DNA of 64,000 bases from Acanthosepion pharaonis (Eukaryota; Mollusca; Cephalopoda; Sepiida; Sepiidae): contig CAHIKZ030004727.1 of the NCBI GenBank assembly GCA_903632075.3, forward strand, positions 870,001 through 934,000, in the 5' to 3' direction. Both the position numbers and the translations under genes were made by a program. Of the stretch, positions 54,393 to 63,884 are shown in pieces; position 1 is the first letter of the stretch, and the number at the start of each line of letters is the position of its first letter. The notes under the pieces were generated by a model, which did not search any database, was not told where the DNA came from, and saw nothing but the letters and a program-made list of their open reading frames with translations.

Positions 54393-54622
54393 AGAATATG
54401 AGAAAGACAAAAGATTATTAAGGAGATGGGACAAAAAAAGAATAGGAATTTAGAAGACAGAAGGTAACGATTAATATTGCATTTAAAGTTTTGAAGATCT
54501 AAGTTTCTCGAAAACAAGAAACCGAATTAGAGTTCCACAAGCAAGAAGTGCTAGGGAAGAAACTGTTAGCATAGAACTTACGGATACATCTTTCCATTTC
54601 AACTGTAAAATGTTGAAACCTT
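54392..54622 (-). mobile_element. LINE-B 3' end, minus strand
   Basis: Plus-strand signatures agaagacagaaggtaacgat, tattgcatttaaagttttga, gagttccacaagcaagaagt, aactgttagcatagaactta. It joins the plus-strand copy tail-to-tail near 54,392. Confidence 0.75.
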
Positions 54623-54624
54623 GT

Positions 54625-54735
54625 CTGGTAATTGAGATGGTAATGGTGAGATTTCCTTATAAGGAAACATTCGCCATTCATTGATCGAACAGTTGGCATT
54701 ACTGTCGTTTGGATCCTTATAAAATATTTCAAGTT
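54625..54735 (-). repeat. repeat J copy
   Basis: Reverse complement of the block at 4,210-4,330. Confidence 0.5.
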
Positions 54736-55094
54736 GTAAGGAAAGTCATTAACTTGATTATGTCACCATTTCACTTGTTATCTATTTTAGTTGGCTGTCC
54801 CTACTCTGAGTGTTTATTATTTTAACCTTGATAGAGTCATAATAAATTGAATTTACATGCATAAATATTATCACTTTTGAATATTTAAATGTAGTCATGA
54901 TCTTAATATAGCATAGCACAATTTTCAAATTTGAAATTTGTTCGGAGTCTATAATTAGCTTCTCTTCTGACGAGTATAAATATAATATCTGGTAATAATT
55001 CAAAAGATTTATCAGACCCCGATGAAATGTTTCCCGCGAAGCATTGAAGTCGGTCGAGAGATAAGTCGACTGAACTTCTTTTAATTTAATAACA
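54736..55094. other. no gene recognised
   Basis: AT-rich; the minus-strand 73-codon frame is Ile/Lys-rich by composition. Confidence 0.4.
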
Positions 55095-55389
55095 TATATT
55101 GTTGGTTCTGACCTGGCATCTCGGCTTCAGTCACTTTCCCTCCGACGTAAAGACGCCTCCCTGTGCCTTTTCCATAAATACATTAATGGCAACTGTTTGG
55201 ATGAAGTCTCTCCTATGGTATATAGATTTTAAGAAATTAAGCGCAGTACTAGATTGGCAGCAAGGTCTCATCAATTCACAGTTGAATTAGCTAGCTGTAA
55301 CCGTAAGTTATATGCTAACAGTTTTTTTTTTCTATAGCACTTCTTGCTTGTGGAACTCTATTCAGCCTCCATGCTTTCTAGCCAACTTC
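55095..55389 (+). pseudogene. LINE-B C-terminal fragment
   Basis: Frames give LVLTWHLGFSHFPSDVKTPP, CAFSINTLMATVWMKSLLWY, then DFKKLSAVLDWQQGLINSQL (frame 55099-55290), and TSCLWNSIQP. No 3' tail. Confidence 0.75.
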
Positions 55390-55962
55390 AAGCTTACATA
55401 TTTATAAGTCTACCATTCATCGATCCCTTGAATATTGCTGCTAAATAGGTTATGGTGCTCAGCTGCATATCTAGGGATTCTTGAAAATTCCAAAGAAGAA
55501 TCTGGAATATTATTGATTCTGACTTGTCGTCTCTGCTTCAGTCACTTTCACAACATCGTAATGTTGTCTCCCTGTGACTTTTTTATAAATGATTTCATGA
55601 TAACTGTTCGGATAAACTGTTCCCTATGGTACGTAGACTTTATGAATTTAAGCGCAGTACTAGACTGGCGGCTAGGTCTCATCAATTGACAGTTGATGTA
55701 ACCATAAGTTCTATGTTAAAAGTTTCTTTTCTTGTATTTCCCGCTTGTCGAAAGCTCTTCCGATCCCATGCTTTCCAGCCAACTTTGATCTTCAAAAACT
55801 TAAATGCAACGTCAATCGTTATCTTTCTTCTTGATTACTCGCCTATTGTTCTCCCTCCTTATTCGTATTTCTTATTTTTTTCACACTTGGTAACTCCTTG
55901 TGTCTTAGTTACTTTATTGCCTTGCATGGGGTGTCATGATTAAATCTCTTTCTCCCCCTATT
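55390..55962 (+). pseudogene. LINE-B C-terminus with complete tail
   Basis: Starts again at ILTYL-ISLPFID-like and IYKS-equivalent sequence (acatatttataagtctacca). It continues with ILLILTCRLCFSHFHNIVML, YEFKRSTRLAARSHQLTVDV, FQPTLIFKNLNATSIVIFLL, and ends in the tail (aactccttgtgtcttagtta, ttgcatggggtgtcatgatt). It repeats the preceding copy head-to-tail, so these are two insertions or a tandem duplication. Confidence 0.8.

Positions 55963-56011
<49 letters not shown>
55963..56011. repeat. (AT)n after LINE tail
   Basis: AT run with one interruption directly after the LINE-B tail. Confidence 0.95.
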
Positions 56012-56014
<3 letters not shown>

Positions 56015-56109
56015 GAAAACAGACTAAATCCGACAATTATTTTAATATATTTTCTGTATATACGTTATTTTTATAGATACAATTATATAAGTAAATACTT
56101 CTTGGATTC

Positions 56110-56590
56110 TCCTGACTCTGTCCCTTCAATCCCTGTCAGACATCAGTCAGCAGATCCTCCAGATGGAGTCGAGAGCCATCTACGTTAGTCAATGTAGGTG
56201 TGATGAGGTCTTCCAACCGATCTTTTTGCCGCGCAATGGGTCCCATAGGAGGGCGTCACTCACAGGTTCTGACTTACTTCTCCAGAAGTGATCAGCTAGC
56301 CGAACCCTTCACTCTCTTAGCGAAACTGAGATACGAGGAAGATGTCCATACAGGCGTTTCTTTGTTGGGTGTTTCTTCCAGCTTATGTCCAATGGAACTC
56401 GTATCATCCTTGTGTATGTTCCGTCAAGTGATGCTTCTTGGTGTTTTGTCAGTGTCCATGTTGTTGAGCCGTAGAGAGAGACAGATTCTACCGTCGCCTT
56501 AAAGAAGTCCCTCTTAAGATTGAGAGAGAGATGATTTCCAGGTGGAAAAAGGGTAAAAAAGGGGCGCGTCTTGCAAATCTGGCATGGCAT
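56110..56590 (-). pseudogene. LINE-R RT C-terminal remnant, minus strand
   Basis: The minus-strand frame 56309-56590 reads LKRDFFKATVESVSLYGSTT, WTLTKHQEASLDGTYTRMIR, VPLDISWKKHPTKKRLYGHL, PRISVSLRE, then after a stop HFWRSKSEPVSDALLWDPLR and GKKIGWKTSSHLH. Same block as 35.4-35.9 kb (LYGSxTW, ISW..HPT...YG, WRS..EPVSD.LLW). One internal stop separates the halves. It abuts, in opposite orientation, the LINE-D copy that starts just downstream. Confidence 0.75.
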
Positions 56591-56597
56591 GTAGTCG

Positions 56598-58582
56598 AAA
56601 AGTTAGCTTCCGTGCCAAAAACAAATCTACTGAGGTGTAAACAAAAGACCCAGATTTCTACGTTCAACACCAGAACACTATCCAGTAGCCTTCAGATCGG
56701 TGAACTCGCTCCTTCAGCCGTAAATTACAATCAAGATATCGTTTGTGTCCAAGAACACCGTCTCTTCTGAAACATCATGACGTAGTAAAAGGATAGAAAC
56801 TCATCACCTCATCAGCTACAAAACCAACGCCAATGCATTGGTTGGAGGGGTTGGTATACTGATGAGCCCTAAAGGCCAAAAAGCCCTTGATAATATTGAA
56901 TGAATAACACTGCGCATTATTGTCACATCATGTAATGGAAATACAAAAATCACAATTGTTTGTTGCTAGAGCCTAACAACCATAACTGAAGAGGACGAAA
57001 TAGAGCATTGCTACAATGACCTATCTTCTCTCATTCGACAAATACCTCATCATAATGTCACAATGATCGGTGGAGGCTTCTATGCTAAACTGGATAAAAA
57101 TAACGGCTACGAACACTCATTCCATGAAAAAACAAACAGGAATAGAATACAGCTACGTGATTTTATAATGGAAAACAAAATCGTCTGTTTAAACCCAAAA
57201 ATTTCAGCAGAGAAAAGGAAAGAAATGGACACTATTTACATTATTCGGACCATTGTCCTCATCTTTGTCGCCATGTTTATCACAACGTTTCGGCCGTTGT
57301 ACGCTTCAGCCTTCTTCAGATGGTTGGAATGTCGACATTCCAACCACCTGAAGAAGGCCGAATAATGTAAATAGTGTAAATAATACCTCATCTGAGAAAT
57401 ATAGACAGATACTGAAAGAAATGGACGTTTACATACGCAAATGGTGTCAGATCTCAAATTGATTTCATTCTTATCAATAAAAAATGGATCAGCAGTGTGG
57501 TAAATTGTGAGCATTTCAACTCCTTCAGTACAGCGAGCTCAGACCATCGCATTGTCGGTGCCACTATTCAGCTTAGTCTCAAAGTCAACAAACCCAAAAC
57601 AGCAAAAAACTAACCGATATGACTGGTCTGTACTGCGCAACAGTGACATCGCCAACCAGTTCAAGATTTCTCTTACAAACCGTTTCAACGCTGTTCAGAA
57701 CGTGAACACTGAAAACTCTGCAAATTCAGCATATAAAACCTTTGAACAAGCCTGTGCACAGAAAGCAGATGAAATAATCCCAGTGTAACCAAAATCCCGA
57801 CACTGAACCCTATGGGAAACAGAAGAGGTAATTAAGAAAAGAATAGATTTGAAAAAAAAAACTGCACAGAACAAAAAGGCAAACCCAACCAAAGGAAATA
57901 GATATCTCCATCGAACTGCTCATGTTGCGCTCAAAGAAATATATGACTTGGAACACAGCATTCATACAAGCCAAAATCGATATTATCGCGAATACATCTG
58001 TAAACAAGCAAGCAACGACTGCATGGAAAACAGTCAATGAAATCAGTGGCCGAAAAATCTGTAGCAAAACCAAGCTAAAGGCTATTGATCAAAATGTAAG
58101 GATTAGCAAATGGAAAAAGCACTTTGAAGACCTGCTTGGCAAGTCTCTCACAATCACAGAGAAACCCACGCAAAGAATAATCGAAGAACAACTCGACATC
58201 AAGAAAGGAATTTTCAACATGGACGAACTGACAGTTGTAAAGAAGCAAATGAAGCGTGAAAAGGCTTGTGGACTTGATAACATCCCTGCCGATGTCTGGT
58301 TGATATGATTTCGACAACGAGTTACTCACATTTTGCAATCAAGTTTATCAATCAGACCCCATTAAGCGCTGGACAGAGGGTGTATACTCCCCTTTTCAAA
58401 GAAAGGAGACCTTGACCAAACAACAAACTATCGAGGGATAACAGTCAACACAATAGCCTCCAAAATCTACAACCTGTTCTTATTGAATAGCATCCACCTT
58501 GAGCAGGACAAAATCCTCCGCAAAAATTAAAACAGTTTCAGACAAAACAGATCAACAGTTGGCCAAATTTTAACCATCCGCT
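56598..58582 (+). pseudogene. LINE-D: endonuclease, linker and RT fingers of an RTE-like LINE
   Basis: The longest retrotransposon remnant here. The AP-type endonuclease begins ISTFNTRTLSSSLQIGELAP, SAVNYNQDIVCVQEHRL (frame 56531-56770). It continues through VGGVGILMSPKGQKALDNIE and MIGGGFYAKLDKNNGYEHSF to SSDHRIVGATIQL at ~57,540. The family's GDFN motif has become GGFY, so catalytic D and N are lost, while the C-terminal SDHR is intact. The linker contains RYDWSVLRNSDIANQFKISL and AWKTVNEISGRKICSKTKLK. The RT fingers begin KACGLDNIPADVWLI, then GCILPFSKKGDLDQTTNYRG, ITVNTIASKIYNLFLLNSIH and end NSFRQNRSTVGQILTI at 58,582. The palm is missing. Six or more frameshifts or stops; one foldback insertion at 57,231. 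Confidence 0.85.
57231..57413. mobile_element. PLE-type repeat E foldback, inserted in LINE-D with 13-bp target duplication
   Basis: 183 bp between two copies of GAAAGAAATGGAC (57,218-57,230 and 57,414-57,426). LINE-D coding sequence resumes after the second copy (TDVYIRKWCQISN-type continuation, then IDFILINKKWISSVVN). The insert is repeat E in minus orientation (gtttcggccgttgtacgctt) joined at a 24-bp palindrome, with centre gtcgac at 57,331-57,336, to the plus-orientation end (cacctgaagaaggccgaata, then gtaaataatacctcatctga). Confidence 0.85.
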
Positions 58583-58584
58583 TT

Positions 58585-58924
58585 TTATAATAAACAGTAT
58601 TAACTACATTTAATAGCTTAAATATCCGAAAAATTTCGTAGAAAATATGTGCCCTCAGATAAGAATCTAACCTGTATCCTACACAGAACCGTCATTTAGC
58701 CTGAAGTGCTATACCATTTCTCATCGTGGGAAATTTGTTGTTTAAAAAGAGCAATTTTACTTAGCTAACCGGACGCTTCTTCTGTAACTAAATGGTATAG
58801 CATGTCAGGCCAAATGACTGTTCCCTGTAGGATACAGGTTCGATTTCTATCAGAGGACACATATTTTCTACGAAATTTCTCGGACATTCAGGCCGGTAAA
58901 TGTTGTTAATACTGTTTATTATAA
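58585..58924. repeat. foldback of SINE-I: ~135-bp inverted arms, ~70-nt spacer
   Basis: 58,585-58,720 and 58,791-58,924 are inverted copies (ttataataaacagtattaac at the outer left, gttaatactgtttattataa at the outer right). The right arm in plus orientation has tRNA-like boxes (aaatggtatagcatgtcagg and atacaggttcgatttc), so the arms are head-to-head copies of a tRNA-derived repeat also seen at 61.68 kb. It starts 3 bp after the truncated LINE-D ends. Confidence 0.85.
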
Positions 58925-58969
58925 ACAGGGCATTTACTTAAATGTATCTATAAAAATAACGTATAAACA

Positions 58970-58970
58970 G

Positions 58971-59002
<32 letters not shown>

Positions 59003-59004
59003 TA
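58970..59004. repeat. poly(A) followed by (AT)n
   Basis: A-run at 58,971-58,986 then about ten AT units, like a retroposon tail turned microsatellite. Confidence 0.9.
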
Positions 59005-59179
59005 CTCGACTTTCCCCGTCGATTCGACGTATGAGGGTCAAGCAGCTCAGTTCCTAGGAACCTACAGCCCGACACCAGCACATGAGATCTGATTATAGTA
59101 GTGAAGGTTTTGTTCAGAACCATTCACACTTTTTCAAAAGCCGAATACAGAGACCTGGTGCACTACGTGTCACAAGGTC

Positions 59180-59292
59180 CCCAACGATCCTTTTGAATTC
59201 AGAGTTGTCCTTCTTCTAGACCAGTTGACATCCAAGGCTATAAAACCCAGTCTGTTCTGCTATTTACCATATATATATATATATATATATAG
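59180..59292 (-). repeat. SINE-G fragment followed by (AT)n
   Basis: Contains gaattcagagttgtccttct, agaccagttgacatccaagg, cccagtctgttctgctattt, the reverse complement of the SINE-G body; (AT)n at 59,271-59,291. Confidence 0.6.
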
Positions 59293-59480
59293 TTTTAAAA
59301 CCAACATCTCATCAGGAGACAATCGTTGGATCATTAATTAACGAAAAGAACAGTAACGAAAATAAAGAGCAAAAAAAGGGGGGAAACACGCTAAAATAAC
59401 AAACAAGTATAACTTGTAACGAGGGGAGGGGAAATAACGTGTAAATAAGTTAGCGAGGGACAGTTAAAATAAAATATCCC
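59293..59480 (-). mobile_element. probable PLE terminal repeat
   Basis: On the minus strand this lies directly downstream of the PLE C-terminus at 59.48-59.67 kb. It contains gattgtctcctgatgagatg, which includes CTGATGA, then gttggttttaaaac. That position and motif are as expected for a PLE terminal repeat, but a complete hammerhead core cannot be closed. Confidence 0.4.
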
Positions 59481-59670
59481 CCAACAGATTAAGGGACTTT
59501 ACAAATTCTTTCTGCCGGCAGAGAGGTTTTCTTAATCCTATACAGACTGATTCCAAAATCTTCAAATGATTGTTGGAACCAACCGTATGGATGATTTTAA
59601 ACTACTCTTTTGTATACGACTTGGCACAGGCTATATTCTCAACTAAGTGTTGAGCAATAGCCGATTCTAT
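59475..59670 (-). pseudogene. Penelope-like element, end of GIY-YIG region, minus strand
   Basis: On the minus strand, from about 59,668: MNIESAIAQHLVENIACAKS, YTKE-stop, FKIIHTVGSNNHLKILESVC, IGLRKPLCRQKEFVKSLNLL. This is the C-terminal pattern of a PLE subgroup (SAI..HL..N..C, then F.II......LK.LES..I...KP.LC.QKEFV.SLNLF). One in-frame stop. It differs clearly from the PLE protein ends at 5.8 and 43.1 kb, so at least two PLE lineages are present. Confidence 0.7.
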
Positions 59671-59746
59671 ATTCATGGGGGGAAGATAATACATTTTATA
59701 TATCTTACCAAGTCGTATTTTGAAGGTACGTGCTGGTTGATTCTAG

Positions 59747-59864
<118 letters not shown>

Positions 59865-60104
59865 GCTGCTTTAGTTATTCTATCTTGTTATATTTTCATC
59901 ATCAATAACCAAAGCGAAGTTTCTGTTTCCATGATATTTTTTAGTCTGACCCCTGGTGGCCCAGTTGAAAACCATATTTTATCGAAGACATTATTCTATT
60001 TCTCTTTATCGTTGCCAACAAAAAGAACAAATAAATAAATTTTATTAACCATTAACGCTTATATTGATAAATTTCCCGGTCTTCATTGTGTCTTAGAGAC
60101 GTCA

Positions 60105-60690
60105 TAATTTTCATTGTTAAATATCTGGGAACTGTTCTGACAAAGGACTGGAAGTGCAATACTGAGATCCGAAGACGAATTGGGATGGCCAAATATGCAT
60201 TCCAAAAGCTAGGTAGAGTATTACGAGACAGGAGGATTTTGTTGGTGACAAAGAAAATAGTACTAAACTGCTATGGCAGCGAATGTTGGACGGTCTCTTC
60301 AAAGAGGAAGACGAGACTCGAGGCAATAGAGGTATAGTTCTACAAAAAGATGCTAAGGATACCATGGAACGAACACGTGAGCAACGACGAGGTTTTGGAG
60401 AGGATGCAAACAAAGAGAAAACTTATACTTAGCATCAGGAAGAGGCAGCTGAAATTTCTAGAACATGTAATGAGAAAGGAGGGCTTGGAAAATTTAGTAC
60501 TCGCAGGGTGAAAAGAGAAAAAGAGGGACAAGGGTAAGCAACGCGTAACATACTTAACGGGCTTAAGTAAGTGGATGGCAGTACAAGGTCTGGGGGAAAT
60601 AACAAAGGGAAAACATATTGAGAGCTAAACGGGACAGGAAGAAGTGGAGATCCATAATCGCCTACACGGCACATAAAAGAAAAAGGTTAA
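60105..60690 (+). pseudogene. LINE-C RT C-terminus, best copy
   Basis: The frame 60086-60337 reads VKYLGTVLTKDWKCNTEIRR, RIGMAKYAFQKLGRVLRDRR, ILLVTKKIVLNCYGSECWTV, SSKRKTRLEAIEV-stop, then in frame FYKKMLRIPWNEHVSNDEVL, ERMQTKRKLILSIRKRQLKF, LEHVMRKEGLENLVLAG-stop. Two internal stops are the only breaks over ~155 residues. The 3' end (gagatccataatcgcctaca, cggcacataaaag) is at 60,647-60,678, and then the family's short A-rich end. No RT palm motif is included. Confidence 0.85.
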
Positions 60691-61059
60691 CCAGTCACCT
60701 TACAATCATTATCATCTCTATCAGTATGTTACTTTTATTATTTCCTGGGCTTTTATTTTTGGAAACTTAAAGCAGAATTTTTTTTTGAAGAACCCTCGTG
60801 TTTATCTTGATTGCTTTCCGTCTATGACAAAGCAACATTCCACTCTTGACTCTTGACTCTCCAAGAGGCTGTGCCTCAAAGCTAAGAGAAGCCCTTCAGG
60901 CGTACATGAAAAAAAAAACTGATAAAAGTCTTGGCATTGCGACAGCCGGGGAACAAGAAGCAACAGATGTGCAAAGTTTTGAACAACGACGCCACAGACA
61001 GATTAAGTCAGACAAATCGTGATAGAAAATAATTCCGCCGACCCGCACGCACACATGCA
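60691..61059. other. no gene recognised
   Basis: Mixed sequence, nothing matched. Confidence 0.4.
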
Positions 61060-61076
61060 CACAGACACATATACAA

Positions 61077-61144
<68 letters not shown>

Positions 61145-61348
61145 GTGCATATATCTACATACATACATATACATATATCTACATACATATATCTACATGC
61201 ATACATATATATACATATACTTATATATACATGTATATGTATATATATATGTACATAGAATATACATACATATATATATATATGTACATACATATACACA
61301 TACATATATATTTATAGACATATATATATGTCTATATATATATATACG

Positions 61349-61411
<63 letters not shown>

Positions 61412-61412
61412 G

Positions 61413-61470
<58 letters not shown>

Positions 61471-61536
61471 CATACATATATATGCATGATCGCCATATGA
61501 TCCCCATGATGATGATCATCATCACTATCATAATCG

Positions 61537-61605
<69 letters not shown>
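61060..61605. repeat. (AT)n, (ATAC)n and (ATGT)n microsatellite block
   Basis: Pure AT at 61,082-61,141, a mixed ATAC/ATCTAC/ATGT block at 61,143-61,480, an island of ATG/ATC triplets (61,485-61,540) and (AT)n to 61,604. The 156-codon Tyr/Ile frame is an artefact. Confidence 0.95.
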
Positions 61606-61607
<2 letters not shown>

Positions 61608-61619
61608 GAATAGACCTAA

Positions 61620-61835
61620 GTGGTGACAGTTCTTTTAATATATATTCTTTATACGTTATTTATATACATACAATTATTTAAGTAAATGCTCTGTTTATAA
61701 GAAACAGTATTAATTACATTTACCGGCCTGAATGTCCGAGAAATTTCATAAAAAAGATGAGTCCTCTGACAGAAATCGAATCTGTATCCTACACGGATAT
61801 ATGCAAAAATAACATATAAACAGAAAAAAAACATA
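61620..61835 (-). repeat. SINE-I copy
   Basis: Contains gtaaatgctctgtttataag, gtattaattacatttaccgg, ctgaatgtccgagaaatttc and gacagaaatcgaatctgtat (minus-strand B box). Matches the right arm of the foldback at 58.6-58.9 kb in reverse complement, and extends past it into tttatacgttatttatatac, also present at 56.06 kb. Confidence 0.65.
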
Positions 61836-62574
61836 TATATATATATAGGGTTAATAGAAATATAAACTTTGTTACTTAACTGATTGATGTTATATTCGTC
61901 ACCTTAACCCCACTGTTTTGTAGACGAAACCTCGAGCAATTGTTCAGTCCACTGGTCAGAAGTTTTCAGCAATTCACTGCCGTGTTTCTCAACTTTCGTT
62001 ATTTTTATGCTAAGTTTGATTTAATTAATTTATGTCCTATGGGAGGTCTTATTATTGGTGTTAGGTTGACTTTTTTTCGTTGTGTATGTGTGTGTGAGTG
62101 TGTTCCTATGTGCGTATGTATCACATGTCGTGGGTATTTCTCCTTTTCATAATAATTTCCTTATCTCATCATACCGTCTCCCTATTTCTTTTCCCTTTCT
62201 TTTTTTTCTTTTTCGGAATATACATTTCCGTTTCCATAAACCCGTCTTAGCACGCACAAAGTAAATCCAACAAATCCATAAAACAAATCATTCGCTTTAA
62301 TGATTCCATAGATAACCGGAAAGAGTTATGAGACCGATTTATGGAAAGTTCCATTCTCCCTAATGATTACATATAGAATGAGAGGAATTATTAAACATAT
62401 ATGTCAAAACATATTTGCCCTCATGATTACATAAATAAGGTGTCGTTCATTAAAGCAATTTGCCAGAACGTTTATTCTCCCTAATTACTACATATACAAA
62501 GATTGTATTTCTTAAACAAATTTCTTAAAGAATTTATTCACTCAAAAGATTACATATATAACAGGCAAGGGACG
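61836..62574. other. no gene recognised
   Basis: AT-rich. From about 62,290 to 62,560 there is a loose ~60-bp periodicity around attccataga/gattacatatata with flanking ttcattaaa, possibly an old tandem repeat. Confidence 0.4.
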
Positions 62575-62715
62575 GGTACCTCGACGTAGTGTAATGGTTA
62601 GAAAGTTTGTCTTTCTACATCAGTTACGACTGAGTAGTGAGTTCGATCCTCACTGAGTGCCCCATAATTTTGGCCTTGTGCCGCATCTAAGCCGGGCTTA
62701 GAAAATCACTATAAC
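62575..62715 (+). repeat. tRNA-derived SINE-T, intact boxes
   Basis: A box gacgtagtgtaatggttaga (62,583), B box gtgagttcgatcctcactga (62,638), spacing ~45 bp as in tRNAs, followed by a short body (ttgtgccgcatctaagccgg) and gaaaatcac. No cloverleaf closes fully, so it is a SINE and not a tRNA gene. Confidence 0.7.
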
Positions 62716-62721
62716 AGGCAA

Positions 62722-62870
62722 TGGTGCAATGTGGTGTAATGGTTAGCAAGCTTGTCTCGCTAAAACAGTTATGACTGCGTGGTGAGTTCGATCTTCATTA
62801 GGGGCTCCATTGTTTCAACGTTCTACTACATTTAAGCTACGTTTAGAAAATCACCACATATATAACAGGT
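62722..62870 (+). repeat. tRNA-derived SINE-T, second copy in tandem
   Basis: Box A tgtggtgtaatggttagcaa, box B tggtgagttcgatcttcatt, body tctactacatttaagctacg. The two copies lie about 145 bp apart and each is followed by (a)taacaggcaa or (a)taacaggtaa, so the unit may be a tandem duplication. Confidence 0.7.
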
Positions 62871-63012
62871 AAGAATTGTTAAATAAACACTACACCTGAA
62901 CTATCAGGCGTTTGATTACTTATAATTATATATATTAAAAAATAGCTTTATGTAAGCTATATTTATGAGTAAGGTGCTCAATACCAATAAAGTAAATTAT
63001 AAATAATTTAGA

Positions 63013-63046
63013 TTTAGTATTGGCTTTAGACAAAGCCAATACTAAA
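63013..63046. repeat. perfect 15-bp hairpin, 4-nt loop
   Basis: tttagtattggcttt (63,013-63,027) and aaagccaatactaaa (63,032-63,046) are exact complements around AGAC. Surroundings are A/T only. It could be a foldback remnant; a terminator role has no support. Confidence 0.85.
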
Positions 63047-63554
63047 ACTAATTAAATAATAAACAAATTAAGAAATTTAGAATGCAAAAATAAAGATAAG
63101 TAAAGATAATAAGAATAAACAACTAATAAAATAATCAATAATGAGTAAAAAACGTTTACAAATAATACTATAAAATGGCTACAAATAACCGTATTCACAC
63201 CCACAATCAGTCCTACTGAATAGCCACGAGAATAATTATATGCGTGTGTGGATAATTAAAAGAATATAGTCAAGTTAATTGAAGTTAAAAAGACAACTGA
63301 ATATCCAATTTCTTGCATAAGTATTTCCCTCCCCTTGAACATTTACGTTTCTTTGTTTTGTTTTTGTTTTACGGCATATCAACTTCAATGGGTTACTTAA
63401 TGCCAACAAGATTTTTATTGCCGGTAATATTTTTCTTTCTTTCCAAAAATATATTGCTGGTAATAATTTTTTTACAAAGTATTTCTGGTATTAAAACCTA
63501 TTTTTAGACTTTCATAGTGTTTTGATCTCAGTTTAGGGGTTAACTATTTGCCCA
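63047..63554. other. no gene recognised
   Basis: AT-rich. The 64-codon hydrophobic frame at 63313-63507 lacks any family feature. Confidence 0.4.
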
Positions 63555-63770
63555 TAGCTGTGGCCCGAACAGGTGCTACCACCTCGTGTCAGGGTGGACC
63601 TAGAAACAACTATAATTAAGAGGTGTTGCCACGCTCCTCAAAATCTCCCGGTCAGGGGCTTTGCTTTTATATCGCCATACCCAGGAAGACTCATGGGGGA
63701 CGTCTTACACCTCTGCAGAGGTGCAGTCGGCGTATTCTGATACTGCAACCGACATAGCGTGAACATTTCC
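63555..63770 (-). repeat. repeat F, minus-strand copy
   Basis: Reverse complement matches 12,615-12,770: gaggtggtagcacctgttcg, cacctcttaattatagttg, gattttgaggagcgtggcaa. It includes gttcgggcc, the start of the 69-bp minisatellite unit's cgggcccc, but as a single copy. It extends ~100 bp further with gtgcagtcggcgtattctga. Confidence 0.65.
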
Positions 63771-63884
63771 GCATTTTATAGTAATTGACCAACCGAAAAT
63801 CATGTATCATTTTGAAGTGCTGGAAAATGTCACATGGTTTTAAAAAATCTAAAAATTGTTGAGTGCATATGTATTAACTCCACC

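Noticed and set aside
61143..61613. 156-codon Tyr/Ile frame
   Set aside because: (AT)n and (ATAC)n microsatellite translation.
61912..61945. gacgaaacctcg as part of another hammerhead
   Set aside because: No CUGANGA core or stem II partner lies upstream.
62583..62660. Functional tRNA gene
   Set aside because: A and B boxes are good but acceptor and anticodon stems do not close, and the same sequence recurs with a SINE body.
63313..63507. 64-codon hydrophobic frame, possible membrane peptide
   Set aside because: T-rich composition explains the hydrophobicity; no other support.
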